64,000 nucleotides of DNA from Tigriopus japonicus (lineage: Eukaryota; Arthropoda; Copepoda; Harpacticoida; Harpacticidae), in assembly GCA_010645155.1 (NCBI GenBank), contig CM021314.1:6141268-6205267 (forward strand), read 5' to 3'. Below, in pieces: positions 50,763 to 64,000 of this stretch; position 1 is the stretch's first letter; the number at the start of each line of letters is the position of its first letter. Under the pieces are notes generated by a model, which made no database searches, was not told the origin of the DNA, and saw only the letters and a program-made list of their open reading frames with translations. The translations under genes were made by a program, and so were the position numbers.

Positions 50763-53700
50763 GCTCCACTGTGGATATATAATATGTATTTTGGACTTGT
50801 ATAATACTTCTCCATCACCCTCTGGAGATGGACGCGAGTGTGAGAGGAAGCCCTGAAAAAACCGTCTCCCCAATTTGAGTTATGACCAATGTCATTCGCC
50901 CTCGTTGTGGCTTTACCCTTGGAATTAGGTGAGGAAGCATCCTGGAGAACTCCTTAAAGAATGAAGAAGGTCTGCTTTGCTTGCTTTTTCCCTCAAAGGG
51001 GAGGAGAAGAAAAAAGCCCGCGTCTATCATAGACAATGCCACAGATGAATCAGCCTTGAGGCTTGAGAGTTTTCGAGGTTTCGGAATCGACTGACTGGCA
51101 TGTCTACTTGCTTGCTTGAAATGATTTGGTAGCCCAAATCGAACGAGCCATGCTTTCATGTCCAGAGGAAAAATTCGCACAGCACCAGTCCAGAAGAAAT
51201 GAGGATGCCACCCTACCTGAGCGAAGCTCTGGAATGTATATGAGCGATTCACTCCACATAAGATAAAATGTAGGGAAGCCAGGAGGAATCCTTTCTCGTC
51301 CAAAAACCATCAGACGCCTCGTTTTAAAGTTCAGTGCAATGAGGGAGAGCCGTTTTTTTTATTAAGCTGAACAAGGTGGTGGGATTCGTTTTAATGATGA
51401 TGGTTCAGTCGACTGTAATTAAGTGCAATTGTGGTCACCCCATTTCCAATTGGTCAGACAGTCAGACATACGTACACATCCAACCTGACGGGGCTTTTTA
51501 TCACCACCTAATGCAGGAGAAGCACTAGAGATAAGATGAAGTCTTCCACGTCTCTTCTCATTGTATCTTTATCCTGAGCTTGATTCTCGCTACAGATACC
51601 AGCTGTTATTCCATTTGTCAAAAAAATCTTCTTGTCTCATTTTTCCGATGGTCTGGTCTACTTGATCCATTTGAGATTGCTCTCTATCAGTTCTTTTACT
51701 CGTTGTTCCACCACCAGAGGGCTCTTGGAGCCATACAGTCTGCTTTCTGTTCCACCATGTTCCATCATGAGTTCCATCTGCCGAGTGGGACAAGAAATGG
51801 AACATTTTGAGAAAGTCCAACGCTCGACGGATGCGAATTTAAATTTGGATTTCCGAGCGCACGCTATCAAATTGAGCAACCATTGAGAAGACGAAGATGC
51901 TTTCTTGTACGTAAAAAGGTTCCATACAAACCAACCAAGTGCAAATCCATCAGTTCTTTACCAACTTACCCTGGGTAGACTACATCCTCTTTCTAATCCT
52001 CATTTTTTGGTTCCGACTCTGACATCCGTTGAAATTTGAAGTCAAATAGCCAATGCAACCAAGTTTCATCCGCACATGTGGACAGTCGTTTTTTGTCGAT
52101 GGCCATTGCCAATCACTAACTAACTTCCTAATCAGCAGTTAGCTGACTGGCCCAACAACCATTACACTTGTGCTACGGTGAAAATCTCAATGATGAACTG
52201 TCCAGCTTTTGGTCTAATTTTACGACATCAAAGTGTCATGATAGAGCTTGTATGAAACAGTTGAACACTTGTTATTAATGAGCTCGGTGTGACCGATCTT
52301 GATACGATTTCGTGACTCAAAGCCTTGAGTTGAAAAATAGACAGTTGAACATCTAAAAGACCTTGCGAACTTTGCGATTATTCTAGTGTGTGCTTATTTG
52401 TCTGTGTTTTGAGTGAGTGACCAACGATATCATGCGCATCAAAAGAATGCCGCAACTGAAAAAGGTTCACTTCTTCATCCACGAAGGTAAGCGACCATGA
52501 GGTTAGGGTTCGTTTCACAAAGATTGGAAGTTATAATAATTGGTATCCTTTTTCCGGGATTTGGTTTCGATATTTATAAACCGGAATTTCTTGCACTCTA
52601 CAAGGATTTGAAAACGAACTGCCTTATAGTGGTATTTTAGCGCCATGGAACATTCATATTTCGAGCAAAAATCATTGGCGTGAAGCAGTAAACACGTTGT
52701 TGTTCATTGAAGACGACATCGTTGGTCGTTGGTCAGACTCGTCCTCGATGTGTTTATCCGTGGCAATAACCATTCTTCCTCGGGTTGTTATTTGCTCCAA
52801 ATAGTCCCTGATCAACCGAACGAGAGGCGTTGACCAGATCGCGTTCATCATTGATTAAGTCTTCATTGTCGTTGCTAATGGTCACTGACATATTTTGAAT
52901 GATCTCCAAATGTCAGTTAGCTGCCATGATCCTTCCTCCCCAATGCTTTACTGAGAGCTTCATTTTCGAGAAGACCAATGTGCATTGGGTTGACCTCGAT
53001 TGGCCTTTCATTGTTTGGAAAGTTCAATGCGTTTTTGTTTGACTTGTAAGCGGTTACCACCGCAAGCAAGAACTTCACTCCGACATTTTCACATGACCAG
53101 TTGAACCGATTTTTGGTGGAGGATATCAATACCAAGACGAGTCATGGGAAAGCTCGTCTTGTGCGTGAGGATCGGTAATTGCCTTGAATAGTATTAACGA
53201 GCCAGTGAGCGAGGGGATTCACGCTGTATCAATCTTCGGAGAGTTTCTGGTCTATTAATGGTTCTTGACTGTAAACAGATTAGGAGACGAGTCCATGAAA
53301 AGACGATCTGGGAGCTGAAAGGACTATTGCGAACAGCACGGGCATGAGTACCACGGCTACTATCACTCCTTTTATACTATTATTACCATCATTCGTTCCT
53401 CGCTCCAATGAGAGGAGTGTGCTTTCATAAGACTGCCACTTGGATGATGAATACACAGAGAAAATAGATCATTATCCCATACAAACATCGCCACCACGGA
53501 ACCATTTTCTGTGTGTTTGCCGTTGTACCTTCTCCCGCTCCGGTTTAACGTGGCCAAAGTTAGATACGGTTTGTTGACTGGCACACCATGACTTGGTTCC
53601 CAATCCCAAACCAGCTTTCTGATCGACTTGACATGGACCACATAAATACCAAGAATCTGACTTGGCAAGAAATTGGGAACAAATCACCTCCGTCAAGAAT

Positions 53701-54775
53701 TTATTGGGGAAAAAGCGAGGTCAATTTAGATGATGGAGTGCTTGCTCTCTTTCTCGTTCTCGTCAAGTCGGAAACTCAGAATCCGTTTTTATTGGCATAC
53801 AACACACGAGAAGTACCCTCGTAGCAGTCATCGTTGCCGTCCCAAAGTAGCACCAATAGTTTACCGAACTGGCGCCTTCATCCGGGAGCCCTAATAGCGT
53901 CACTTTTTTTTATTTCCCATAATGACCACTTTTTAGAAAGGTATAATTTTGCATGACTTCCCCCAAACGCCCAACGGCGACAACGACTCGTGCCATCAAG
54001 GGGAAAAAGAGGGAAAAACGAAGTAAAACATCCACAAGTATCCTAGCTTTTCGGTGGTTAAATTCCTACACCTCACGTATCAAACGAGGCACCCCCATTC
54101 ATATTTCATTTTAAACCACTTTGAAATTTGTATCATTAACGAAATCTCGACAGTGGAATGAAGCCCTGCTCTTGGACTGCATGAGTTAAAGGCCAACAAC
54201 ACTCCAAGGGTTAATTTTCGCCACAATGAACTCGAGTGTATGTACACGCAATCACTCTGCAAATATATTGGCAAAACGATTTCATATTTTCTGTCCCAAT
54301 GAGGCCGACAACGTCCATGTCAATAAGGACCCGAAGTTCGATTCCACTCATGCGGACCACAGATGTGGATAATCTTCAGGGTCTCGAGAATAATACAAGT
54401 CCTTAATACAGAAATCACACGTACTATATAGTACACAAGAGTGGAGAGCTAAGCTGTAGATCGTCGAAATTTTGAAACAAATTTCTTGGAAGCTTAACCA
54501 TATCGAGTATAAAATAGTACAGCTTTGCTTTTGCCGTTCTTGTTGTTGTCGTTATTGATACGAAACTCGCGTGACCAATAGCATTGTGACATATGGGTCT
54601 TGAGGCCATCGAGAAAAATTTTCAACCAACCACCAAGCGGGTGCGAGTAAGTCTGCTTCGTCCATGTAATGGCCTCAAAAATATTATGTGAGCGGGAATT
54701 GATCGATGATGGATCGACGATTTGGGTCTTTTTGCGGCTGCAAACTCGACGACAAGGCCACACATCCATCCAGCA

Positions 54776-54791
54776 ATCCATCCATCCATCC
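54776..54791. repeat. (ATCC)4 microsatellite
   Basis: Four perfect ATCC units flanked by further, interrupted ATCC units on both sides. Confidence 0.85.
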
Positions 54792-57469
54792 AGGCAATCC
54801 CCAATCCATCCATATGGTACCTGTGTGCACTTTTTGTCATCCCCGATGAAATTACTCATACCGAGGTCTGAAATTTGGCACTAACCAGCCGTGATCGAAC
54901 ATGGCCACTTTTTTCTACCAACATGCTGGAAATTGAGCTAAAAAAACAGTCGAAGGCAAAAATGACTTTGGTCACAAGATTGCGTTCTTGAGTTGGCTTA
55001 CTAAAGGTGGAACGAGAATGATGATAGAATGTAGAGTATCGGTTGGGAAATGAGATTCCCAATTGCCATTTGACACCCGGGTGGGTGTTCGTTCATTTGC
55101 GAGCTTGAAAATGCTTTTTTCCTACAAATTCCTGTCCCGACTTGCAATGTGGAATTTATTCATTACTCTTCACGCGAAGTCATTAAAATTATTGGAGGAA
55201 ATGCACCTCCCATTCGACACCACTTTTCTGCATAACAAAGATAGCACAACACTTACTCCTCAGAACTGCAATTGAAAACTACTGCTATTTCTACTATTAC
55301 TTCACCTGCATTACATGATGAGATCATTCAAAGAGAACCTTGGGTCGGCTATCAACCTCATTAACAGCTCTCATGTGTTTTCTTGTTTCGAAAATATCTT
55401 GCCTGAAAGATGGATAAGTGCTAAACAAAACGGCGAGATTCGGGCTCTGGGCTTGACGATTGGCAGTCTTTTGGCTGACTTGGATAAATTAATGCATTGT
55501 TTCTAGCCACTCAGCCATCCACCCACTCAATTCTTTTAATTTACCACCCAAAAGTCCGTCCATGTGTGAGAAACAGAGAGTACAACTGGCATTGATTTCA
55601 CCTTGATCTACCCAAAACAGCGACGCTCAATAGATCTTCGTCTTGGTCGTCGGCTATCGCGTTTTTCTCGACCCCGAAACGAAAAATCCGCCTTTTCACT
55701 CCTCGCCCTGCTTGATCGACGAGAGGGCATTGATTGCACAAATTAATTTTCGTCGCTTCATTTCCTTTACAATGACGAATGGTCCCTCTGGTTAGGGCCC
55801 AAAACAGCACCCACCCCTATAATGGTGACCTGTTTGCGTGTAACCGGACAGAATCAAATCAAACTGAGGAAGTGGACAAGAATGTGAGAGTCTCTTTCCC
55901 CCTTTTTTAAACACTATTAGGAAGTGATCGCATATCAAAGTGGTAAAGTTTTGCCAATGTCTTTGGGGATCTGTTTTGAGTGCACCATCAAATCCAAATT
56001 AAGTTCCATCGTCAAACACCCGAAATGGCGACTTTTTACGTCTTGTTCGGCATTTCATGCTCTCGCGGAATCTTTGGGATTCATCCATGTTCCATGTTGG
56101 CCAGTTATCAGGGATGTATTGTGACAAAATCAGGTGCAATGGGAGATCAACATGATTTCATTCCTATTACATCGCTTTTTGTGCATATTTTGGTCGTAAA
56201 TTCAGGACCGACGGCAAAAGGTTTGATGCGATTCGAGGGCCGAAGCAGAAAAAAGACGCTATCAAAAGTTCCGCCGAGGTGCATATCGGACTTGAACGGC
56301 ATCACTGATGATGATAAGAATCCAGAAAAATAAGGTGAGAAGATGAGAGAGGCATTTTACGAGGTCACAAAAATCCATCATCGACTTTATTGACCGAAGA
56401 AAATTCACTCCTCTGACAGGCTCTAAGTGAATTTTCAAGCACCTCACTCACACTGAATTTCTCCATCATAATCGAAAAATTGGGGCTAGTTGGCGTTCGA
56501 CCAGTTTGGGCGAAAAAGACCAGGCATGAAATTTAGAAAATGACTTCTTCGCCATTCCTGATCAAGTTCCAAATGGTGCTTGTATCCTTTGCTACACTTA
56601 CGAGACGCGATTTAAAATGGTAGATGAATCATCTAACGATAATGGGCGAGTCTACTCCCAAGGATATGAGGTTGGTCGGTTGGTCGAGATTTGATCTGTT
56701 ATTTACTTAACAAGTGACCGGACGAAGACCAAGAACCAACGGAAGTCGCTTCGTTCTGCTTCAATTGACGCATCATTGCAAATACCAACAGACAAACCCC
56801 GTCCGTCCGTTGGGTCAATGGCCCTGACATTGAAGTCAAATCGGTATCAGGCAAACGTCCGTACTTCTACTTCGAGCATGGCGGACTTTTTGATCAATGA
56901 TAGAAGTCGTGCTGAAAGCTGACCTCTTCAACACAGCCGGTTTTGGCCCGAGCATAAATTGGCAAATTCAAGACCTTCCCTCCGGTGGTTGTGGATCCTT
57001 CTCTTGGCTGTCCGTTATTCTTTGTTTGAGTGAAATATGCTTATGGTCATTCTGCTGACAACGTGGACCTAAACTCTTTCGCCGTCAAATCATCTGAATT
57101 GTGAAGGGCCCTGTTGAACCGTACGCAGTACGTTATTGCCCAGCAGTGTCTAAGTATGCAGGCAGCAACACTCACTCCTCATCTCATCACCATGCCAAAC
57201 CCTAAAGTGGAGTGGATGGAATCGATGCTGGTCTTGTTCATGGTGATGGTGGTGGTGTGTTGGAAAGAAGGCAGTTTGCCTTTTACCGGTCGTCAAGTCC
57301 TTCGTGGTTGACTTGCCTCCGATAGCAAGCCGAGAGATCGACCTGTGGGTCGCCTTGGAGGACCCCTCACCGACAATTCTAGATCGTCAATCATCTGAAA
57401 TATGCGGGTTGTTCAAAGATTTGGGTTGGGAGAGCTGCTTCCTTCCCTCATCTCCCTGCTTCCCTCGGT

Positions 57470-57515
57470 CTTTCTTTCTTTCTCTCTCTCTCTCTCTTTC
57501 TCTCTCTCCCTTCCT
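57470..57515. repeat. CT-rich microsatellite tract
   Basis: CTTT units grade into a (CT)n run and back, about 45 bp of nearly pure pyrimidine. Confidence 0.8.
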
Positions 57516-60500
57516 TCTGACCTGACTTGGTTGGATGTCTAGGCAGTCATCATCATCATCCCAGGGAGACACCACAAACCGTGTGTCAGAAGAAGACCTT
57601 GAAAAAGAGGGTTGCGAAGGAGTTTCGCCAATAACATTGGAGAGGTGGCCTTCCCTGCCCCTGCTATCATTTCCAAGGCAACAACACTCCACGCATGCTT
57701 GTAGAGCCGTAAGAAGTGCCATCGACCTGAGTTGACTCGAAGAAAATCCACGGGACATCGTCTGGACTCGAGCCCCAACCGAGATGAAAATGGACATTAC
57801 TCCCATTGGCTTTGGTGGATGGACGTGATGGCGGGGGTTTCTTCAACGCAACTCCCTAGTTCATGCCTTTACATCCCCCTAAAGAATTCGTTTCAAAGTT
57901 TTGATCCCTTTCATATGCCATTGAAAGAACTGACCGTTTTTATTCCAATCCATTTTTTAATCCGAAGGGTCATGGAGTAAAGTAACACCAACACATTGAA
58001 CATGGTAGTAATGGTTGTTGTACTAGCACTAGTACCCTTGCTCCGATATCGTCCACCGATCACCCCTCAATTCACATTCCTGAACAGAAGCCTTTTGGAA
58101 TTCAATTTTCAATGCCATCAGCTTAAACTGGCACAAAGAGATTTTATTGATTCCCATGCATTATATTATGCACCCAAAATGGACTCGTTGTTCCTTGTGT
58201 TATGGGAGTGGAAACAGAGCCAACGAGAACGAGATGGAAAAGGGAAATCCCCCCTCATTTCTCCATGACAATTCTCCGGGATCAATCGTCGTATGGACCA
58301 AACCGAATGGATGGAAGTCCACGTACCAATTCAATACCAATGTCATCCTGGCTTGATTTGAAGCGGGCTAATCAAGTTTTGCAGCAGCAGATGACCAATT
58401 TCCCGCGTCCCACTCTGTACCTCAATCGCTAAAGCGGAAGGTCTCTCTGGTACCAAGAGCAAATACGACATTTTGATGGTAGCAGTTGATGTTGTGGCAG
58501 TAGAGGTAGTAGTAGTGGTGGTAGTGTTCAAACGAGCGGTAGTAGCTTGCTACTAACGATCACTTTGATGCGGATGACTAAGGGTCATTTCTACCTATTG
58601 TCACTCGCTCTGATATCAAATGATGGAAGCGTTCAAATTTTCCACACGTATTCAAAGGCGAAGAGGATATTTGAATAGCCCACATGATTGAAGCCGCCTT
58701 TAATGTGTTCAGAGATTTGGACATCCATCCTGAATGGCCACCAGAGAGGGTCAACCCAAGGAGAAGAAAAAAGCCCCCGCTTCTCTCATTCCCTCTCCCT
58801 CTGTTAAGACCATTAGGCAACCTCAAGAAAAATAAGTAAAATAAACATAGCCCACATCTGATTGAAACGGCCGCTACAATAAATAAACGGAACATGCATG
58901 GACATGGAAATCTTCCAGACAGGTTTGTAAAAAATTCTTGTTCCCCGCACAAAGAACATGAGCCTGAAGAAGCCACGTCGAGATGTTTTTTCAACCGTCC
59001 AGTTTTGGCCCCATCTGATGACCTCCAAGGACTGCTGTGAAACAGACTGAAAATATAAAGAAGAGGCTTTTTAACGCGAATGTCCAGCTGCGAAGATGAA
59101 GAACGACGACCAAAACGACGACACAAGGGGATGATAGAATCAAAAGCAGCAACGGTTGCTTCGAAAAATATCCTTTAGAAAAGGGAACTCCTTTTTGGAC
59201 ACAGGGCAGTGAGTACTCGTCCCGTCGTGGAAAAAAAATTCCACACCCAATAATAACCCTACTGAATGGATGGATTAAGGGTGTAAAAAACCCGATCGAC
59301 AGTTTTTCTAAAGCCTCTTTGCCCGGGTGGATTGTCCGGTAGCTTGAAAATGTCCCTTCTTTATGCACCCCTTGGATCCTTGGAGGGGAATCCAGAGGAG
59401 TCTCGATAATATGATGTACACGGAAAAGCTGGACGGACTAGGTGCACTGAATGGCTCAGGCAGAACCATGAAGAGATCCCCACATGCAGTAATACTTTTG
59501 CCTGGAACCTACTCAATATAGACTGCTTACCACCACCTGCTCTTCAATCAAACAGAAACCAGAGTCCAATGGCTTTTTTTCTCGCCAGAGACCCTTTCAG
59601 GCGGGGACAAACTATAGGGCATAACCAGGAGGAGGGGTGAGCAAGAGAGAAAAAACTCATATTAGCTGTTAAAAGCCCAAACAAAAATTTGTCACGAACT
59701 GGACACGAAACACTTTTTCCAGTTTGGTCGGACGAAATGGCTCCACCATCTCCGATCGAGTTAAGCCTGATAGAAAACTGCATAAGAAGATCTTGGACAG
59801 AGATCTTTACTGGACAACAAAGGATTCCCTTTTTTCAGGGACCAATAACCCTGTTAAGGATCAAATTCTTTGTGAAAATGGCTCAGAACAGATTACGAGA
59901 CGCTGGCTTCAACATTCAGATCCGAAGCTGAGATGAGATGTTTTCGCCCTTCTTCCCTCCTGGAACGATCTAATAATGTCCAATATTCCAAGCCGTTGGT
60001 TTCATCGTTGGAAAACGAAGAAGACGAACAACGCTTCCAAGTTGTTCTATTCTCCGTTCTCTGGTACTCTTTTAGCTGGTCACAAGGGTGAATCGAAATG
60101 TGAAGTTTGGGAGAAATGCACAGAATGTGGAGTGGTAATCTGCTCGTTCTAGCTGGACTGAGCTTCAAGGAAAATAGTCAATTGTAATTTCCTGGTAGTA
60201 TTAAGCACACTCCATCCACCTTTAGATGTGTAGTAGGTATGTGTGCTCTGTCACCTGTTCGCTTACCGGAGATTTTCGTGTCCAAAAAAAAACTAAATAA
60301 AATGTGGAGAGCAGCAGGCAACGAGTCCGAGAAATGGTAATTTTCGAGATAGTCATCTATGGCCAAAGATGGATTTGAATCTCCGTAGGAGCCTTAGATT
60401 CGGCATGAAAATCTTTGACCCCAAAGAGAATCATCATCATCATCCTCGCTAGAAATGGACAAACTCGCTCGCAGATCTCTACTCAGAGCTTCTGTTGGAG

Positions 60501-63500
60501 TGCCAACCTGCCAAGATATGAATATACATGTAGTACCACCACCGAGGTACCTGCTGCTCGAACATGGTCAAATCAAGCATGAAATAATATGTCCAAATCG
60601 CTCCCGAGAAACCAGCAGAACTCTCTCTCTCTCTTACCTCATCTCAGTCTCAAGAAGATAAGGTGGAGGAATGTACATATAGGGAAACCTCTACAGAATC
60701 CCATTTGCTCTCTACCTTCTACCACCACCAACGTCTTGGTGTTCTGGGCAAGCAATATGTTCATTGAGCATTCACATATGCCACCTCTATGATGAATTCA
60801 CCTCCTTGGTCATCTCTTGGTCCGCCATCTCACCTTCTTCCTCTACCATCACCACAACCACCATCACTTCTTCTTTCTCGTCCCACTAACTCAAGATCGA
60901 ATTGGTGAAGGAGCCAACTTGTACATCATTCCAAAGTTTGACAAGCAACAAGGTGAGGAGGGTCTGGTGGTCAGCAGGCCAAGTGAACCTTACGACATAG
61001 GTATACAATCTCAACCTCTATCATTGGGTGTCAAGGTGGGGATTTTTTTGACAGCCAAGTGGGCATTGACTTGAAGTTGGGAATTGCCTTTTGGACTGTT
61101 CGGTCAACAATCCGGACTCCATAATCCATTGTGGTCAAAACTTGGCGTGTCGAAATCGCCAAGATTTGAGCAACCCATGAATATTGGCAGCGATGAATCC
61201 AGTCCTGGCATCTCTTGAAGCTCGTCACTCCCCCAACATCTTCGACACTAAAGCAAATTCACCATCGCCAGAGTTCATTGGTCTCCACTTGGCCAAAAGA
61301 AAAAAAACACCCCGTGAACAACTTGAAGATGCCTTCTTGGAGTTTGGAACCGCCGAGGCAGCTGGTGTGACCTTAATCCTTTGAACGTACCAAGGAGGGT
61401 CGGTGGTCGAATCTTGAGCATTCTTTAATTGACGGGGTTTGAAGGCTTTTGACCGGTGGTGCGAGGCACATTCCAGCCTATTCACGGTCAGAGATTACAA
61501 AGAAACTTGATCATTTTCAATCCAATGGCCAAAGAAAACATGATGGTGCGAAAGGTGCTTTGGGACAGTGGGATAACTTGAAAATGGATTAGCCAAGCCT
61601 CCCTCACTTCTGAGTGGAACGCTTACTGGCTCAAAGTTCAAAGTATGCCCAATAAATCTGTAGACTGTGCTCGCATTCAGGGTGGTGAGCTATTCGATAA
61701 TGCTGTGGATTTACAACCTCGGCCGATTTGGCCACATCTCGTGGATTCATCCCTCCAAACACCCATACCGAACTCTCTTTCTTTCACACACACTCGCAGA
61801 GACCGATCGAAGGAATGCCTTAAGCGGTCTAAGCATGTGGCCGAGATCCTTGATGGTCAGTGGGATTGATCTTGTTTGCTTAAGACCAGCTTGGATTTTA
61901 TGGCTTCCACAGACGGACAGTGGAAAAGCTCACCCAGGCGATAATTGCTTCGACAAATGCTTGAGATGGGGTCAGATGATCCAATAGAAATGGCTTGTCG
62001 CTCTCCGAGACCGATTTTCTTGGGGGGTAGGCAAACTATGCGGTGGTAAAAGTAGAAGAAGAAGAAGCCATCAGCTCCTTGTCAAATGTATTGGATACAC
62101 TTTTTGGCCAGAGCTGGAATGAAACCAGGGCCTGGTGGATTCACGGACCAGACAAATTTGCCATCACCCACTGATGAACGAAGACATACGCAGCGCGTGC
62201 ATAATTTGAAACTGGAGCTGCTCTCCCCTCGCCAAATCAACCGAGTGCCTCCTCATGTGTAGTAAGTACTATGTATGAACGTTTCGAAAAGAGGCCACCA
62301 CAAATTCAAATGGAGACAAAAAAGAGTCAGAAAAAATGTGTCGACGACCACGACGACATGAGTTGATATGGGAATGTTAATGTATCATTCTCATACATCA
62401 CGTTCAAGCATCGTGACATAATTGAGTTTCTCTTTGAAAGCCAGTGCCGGCCAAACCATGAAGAGGTGATGGTAGTGGTGGTGGTGGTGATGCCATGGTT
62501 GCTCATTCTCAACGTAATCATCCTCATGAGATTCGTCCAATTTTTTACCACTCCTCAAAAAGGCGGATACTTAACTCGATCGAGATCAAAAGGGCGCTGC
62601 TCACTCGCCGCCTCGCTCCTCTAAGATTGGCTCTGGCCAAAGACGTGATGTGATGATGATACTCGGAGTACTATTCATAATATGTACTGTATGTATAACC
62701 ACATTACCCTGGAGAGCTGGGGGTTAAAAAAAGGTGATGATTTCAGGCCATATGCAATTATATTCAAATTCGTCAAGATGAGAGAGCGGGCGACTTGTCA
62801 CCCAAAAAACCGCTTCAAAACAGGGCAACTTGCCAAGGATGAAGAGTACCTAAGGCATTTACATATTTCCCTCTTTCGACCGTATTACGTTGCATCAGGG
62901 GTCAAAAAGATAGAAGGGTTTCAATTGAGATCTCCAATACGTTGGCAAGACAAAGAAAGTTTGCTAATGAGAACAAGTTTAAATGCAACCTCTCTGTTCG
63001 TGTTTTCGTGTGACTGAATAGTGAACTATGCCCTCCAAGCTGTCAATAGGGCCCTCTCAAAAACGATGAAATCTCCCCACTGATTGCTCTAATTAAGCAT
63101 CTTCTTGGGCAATACCAGCATGAACAATGAGGCCGATGATTGATTGTCTTTTGTCTGAGCCTATTGGGTCCAAGCAAAAACGATGTTTGTCACCTTTAAC
63201 CTGCGAAAAATGATTTTAATGACCTTAGCGAGTTGAAGGCTCTCCTCAACGATTCTCTTTCTCTCTGGATCTTCCACACAATGCAATGATGATCTTGGCA
63301 CTGTTTTGCAATTCCAAACCCAGAGAGGATCACTCCTTCATGAGAATAGCTCAGAATAATCCAATTTGTTGTTGGCTCATCCTGCGAGCAACGGCCTCAA
63401 AGTCGATTCCAATGTCTGAAATGAACGTCAGAACCGGCTGTTTAATACCAATTTAGCACTTTATAGTTCTATAATCGTAACTCCGCTGGACATGACGTCG

Positions 63501-63945
63501 TCGAAATTAATCCGATACCGTTTCATACAGTCTGACACCATCAACTATGATTTTTTATTCCTCTTATTCCAAGTTTAGTTTCTTTTTTATGAATACATTA
63601 ACTTCCATTGATACTTTTTCACACTGCTTTGGAAACCGAATAAGATGAGTTGGCATGAGCCAGGGGGTAAATTTTGTTATACGAGTACGACTGTAGTACT
63701 TGTGAGCCCATTCGTTGTGTTTTGAATACACCCCAGGTATAAATAAGGTACGGATACCAAACGCATCCATGGCCTTTCGGCCAACCCGAGTAAAGCGACT
63801 TGGAGTGTACCTAAACACTCTTGTACGTACGTGCCTCAGCCAATCTCGTTCAACAATTGGAAGACATCATAACAAATATGACCGTTTGAAATCGTGCAGT
63901 ATGGTAATGGAAAAACCAAGGAGGCTTCTTTCAATGGATTACGCT

Positions 63946-63968
63946 CGTCCGTCCGTCCGTCCGTCCGT
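63946..63968. repeat. (CGTC)n microsatellite
   Basis: Almost six perfect CGTC units close to the right edge of the window. A shorter copy of the same motif lies near 28.38 kb. Confidence 0.9.
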
Positions 63969-64000
63969 TTCTTACCTAAGTATAGTCGACGAAGTTGCTG

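Larger units (their letters stand above)
49541..64000. other. Gene-poor interval with many microsatellites
   Basis: About 14.5 kb with no recognised gene. It contains CT, GCAA, ATCC and CGTC repeats and a long CT-rich tract near 57.47 kb. A short candidate first coding exon (52432-52486) and a protein-like segment at 60890-61384 are noted as findings. Long minus-strand frames at 50815-51303 and 58578-59126 were examined and not accepted. Confidence 0.5.

Noticed and set aside
50815..51303. 162-aa minus-strand open frame
   Set aside because: No domain or signal, and no good splice or promoter context.
58578..59126. 182-aa minus-strand open frame
   Set aside because: No recognisable motifs, and several overlapping frames are equally open; probably chance.

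Overview
This window is animal nuclear DNA, most likely from an arthropod and possibly a copepod crustacean. The evidence is short GT-AG introns of 68 to 89 bp, a TATA box paired with a TCAGT-type initiator, AATAAA polyadenylation signals, a tiny first coding exon that interrupts a signal peptide (as in many arthropod cuticular-protein genes), and dense tri- and tetranucleotide microsatellites. No bacterial, organellar or viral genes were seen. The species assignment is inference.

Four protein-coding genes are well supported, all in the first 26.5 kb. From left to right they are: a minus-strand P-loop sulfotransferase-like gene (283-1248) with a C-terminal membrane segment; a minus-strand two-exon gene for a secreted, cysteine-free, Q/N/S-rich protein with a duplicated IFQTADGRFF motif (11761-12941), with its promoter and poly(A) signal visible; a plus-strand two-exon astacin zinc metalloprotease with two ShKT domains and a hydrophobic C-terminus (16426-17822); and a minus-strand two-exon EF-hand calcium sensor of the neuronal calcium sensor/KChIP type (25621-26429). 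These look like independent single-gene units; nothing suggests a shared pathway or operon.

The rest is gene-poor. The intervals 1.25-11.6 kb, 13.0-16.4 kb, 17.8-25.6 kb and especially 26.5-64 kb hold microsatellites, CT/GA-rich tracts, small inverted repeats and one compact hAT-like non-autonomous transposon (35343-35556), with no recognised gene. The right-hand 37 kb could be a long intron or regulatory domain of a gene lying mostly outside the window. A few short stretches look like exons (splice donors after signal-like or basic N-termini, or protein-like composition), but none could be assigned to a family; they are given as low-confidence findings.

All gene models come from reading the translation and splice consensus by eye. 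No similarity search or expression data were available.
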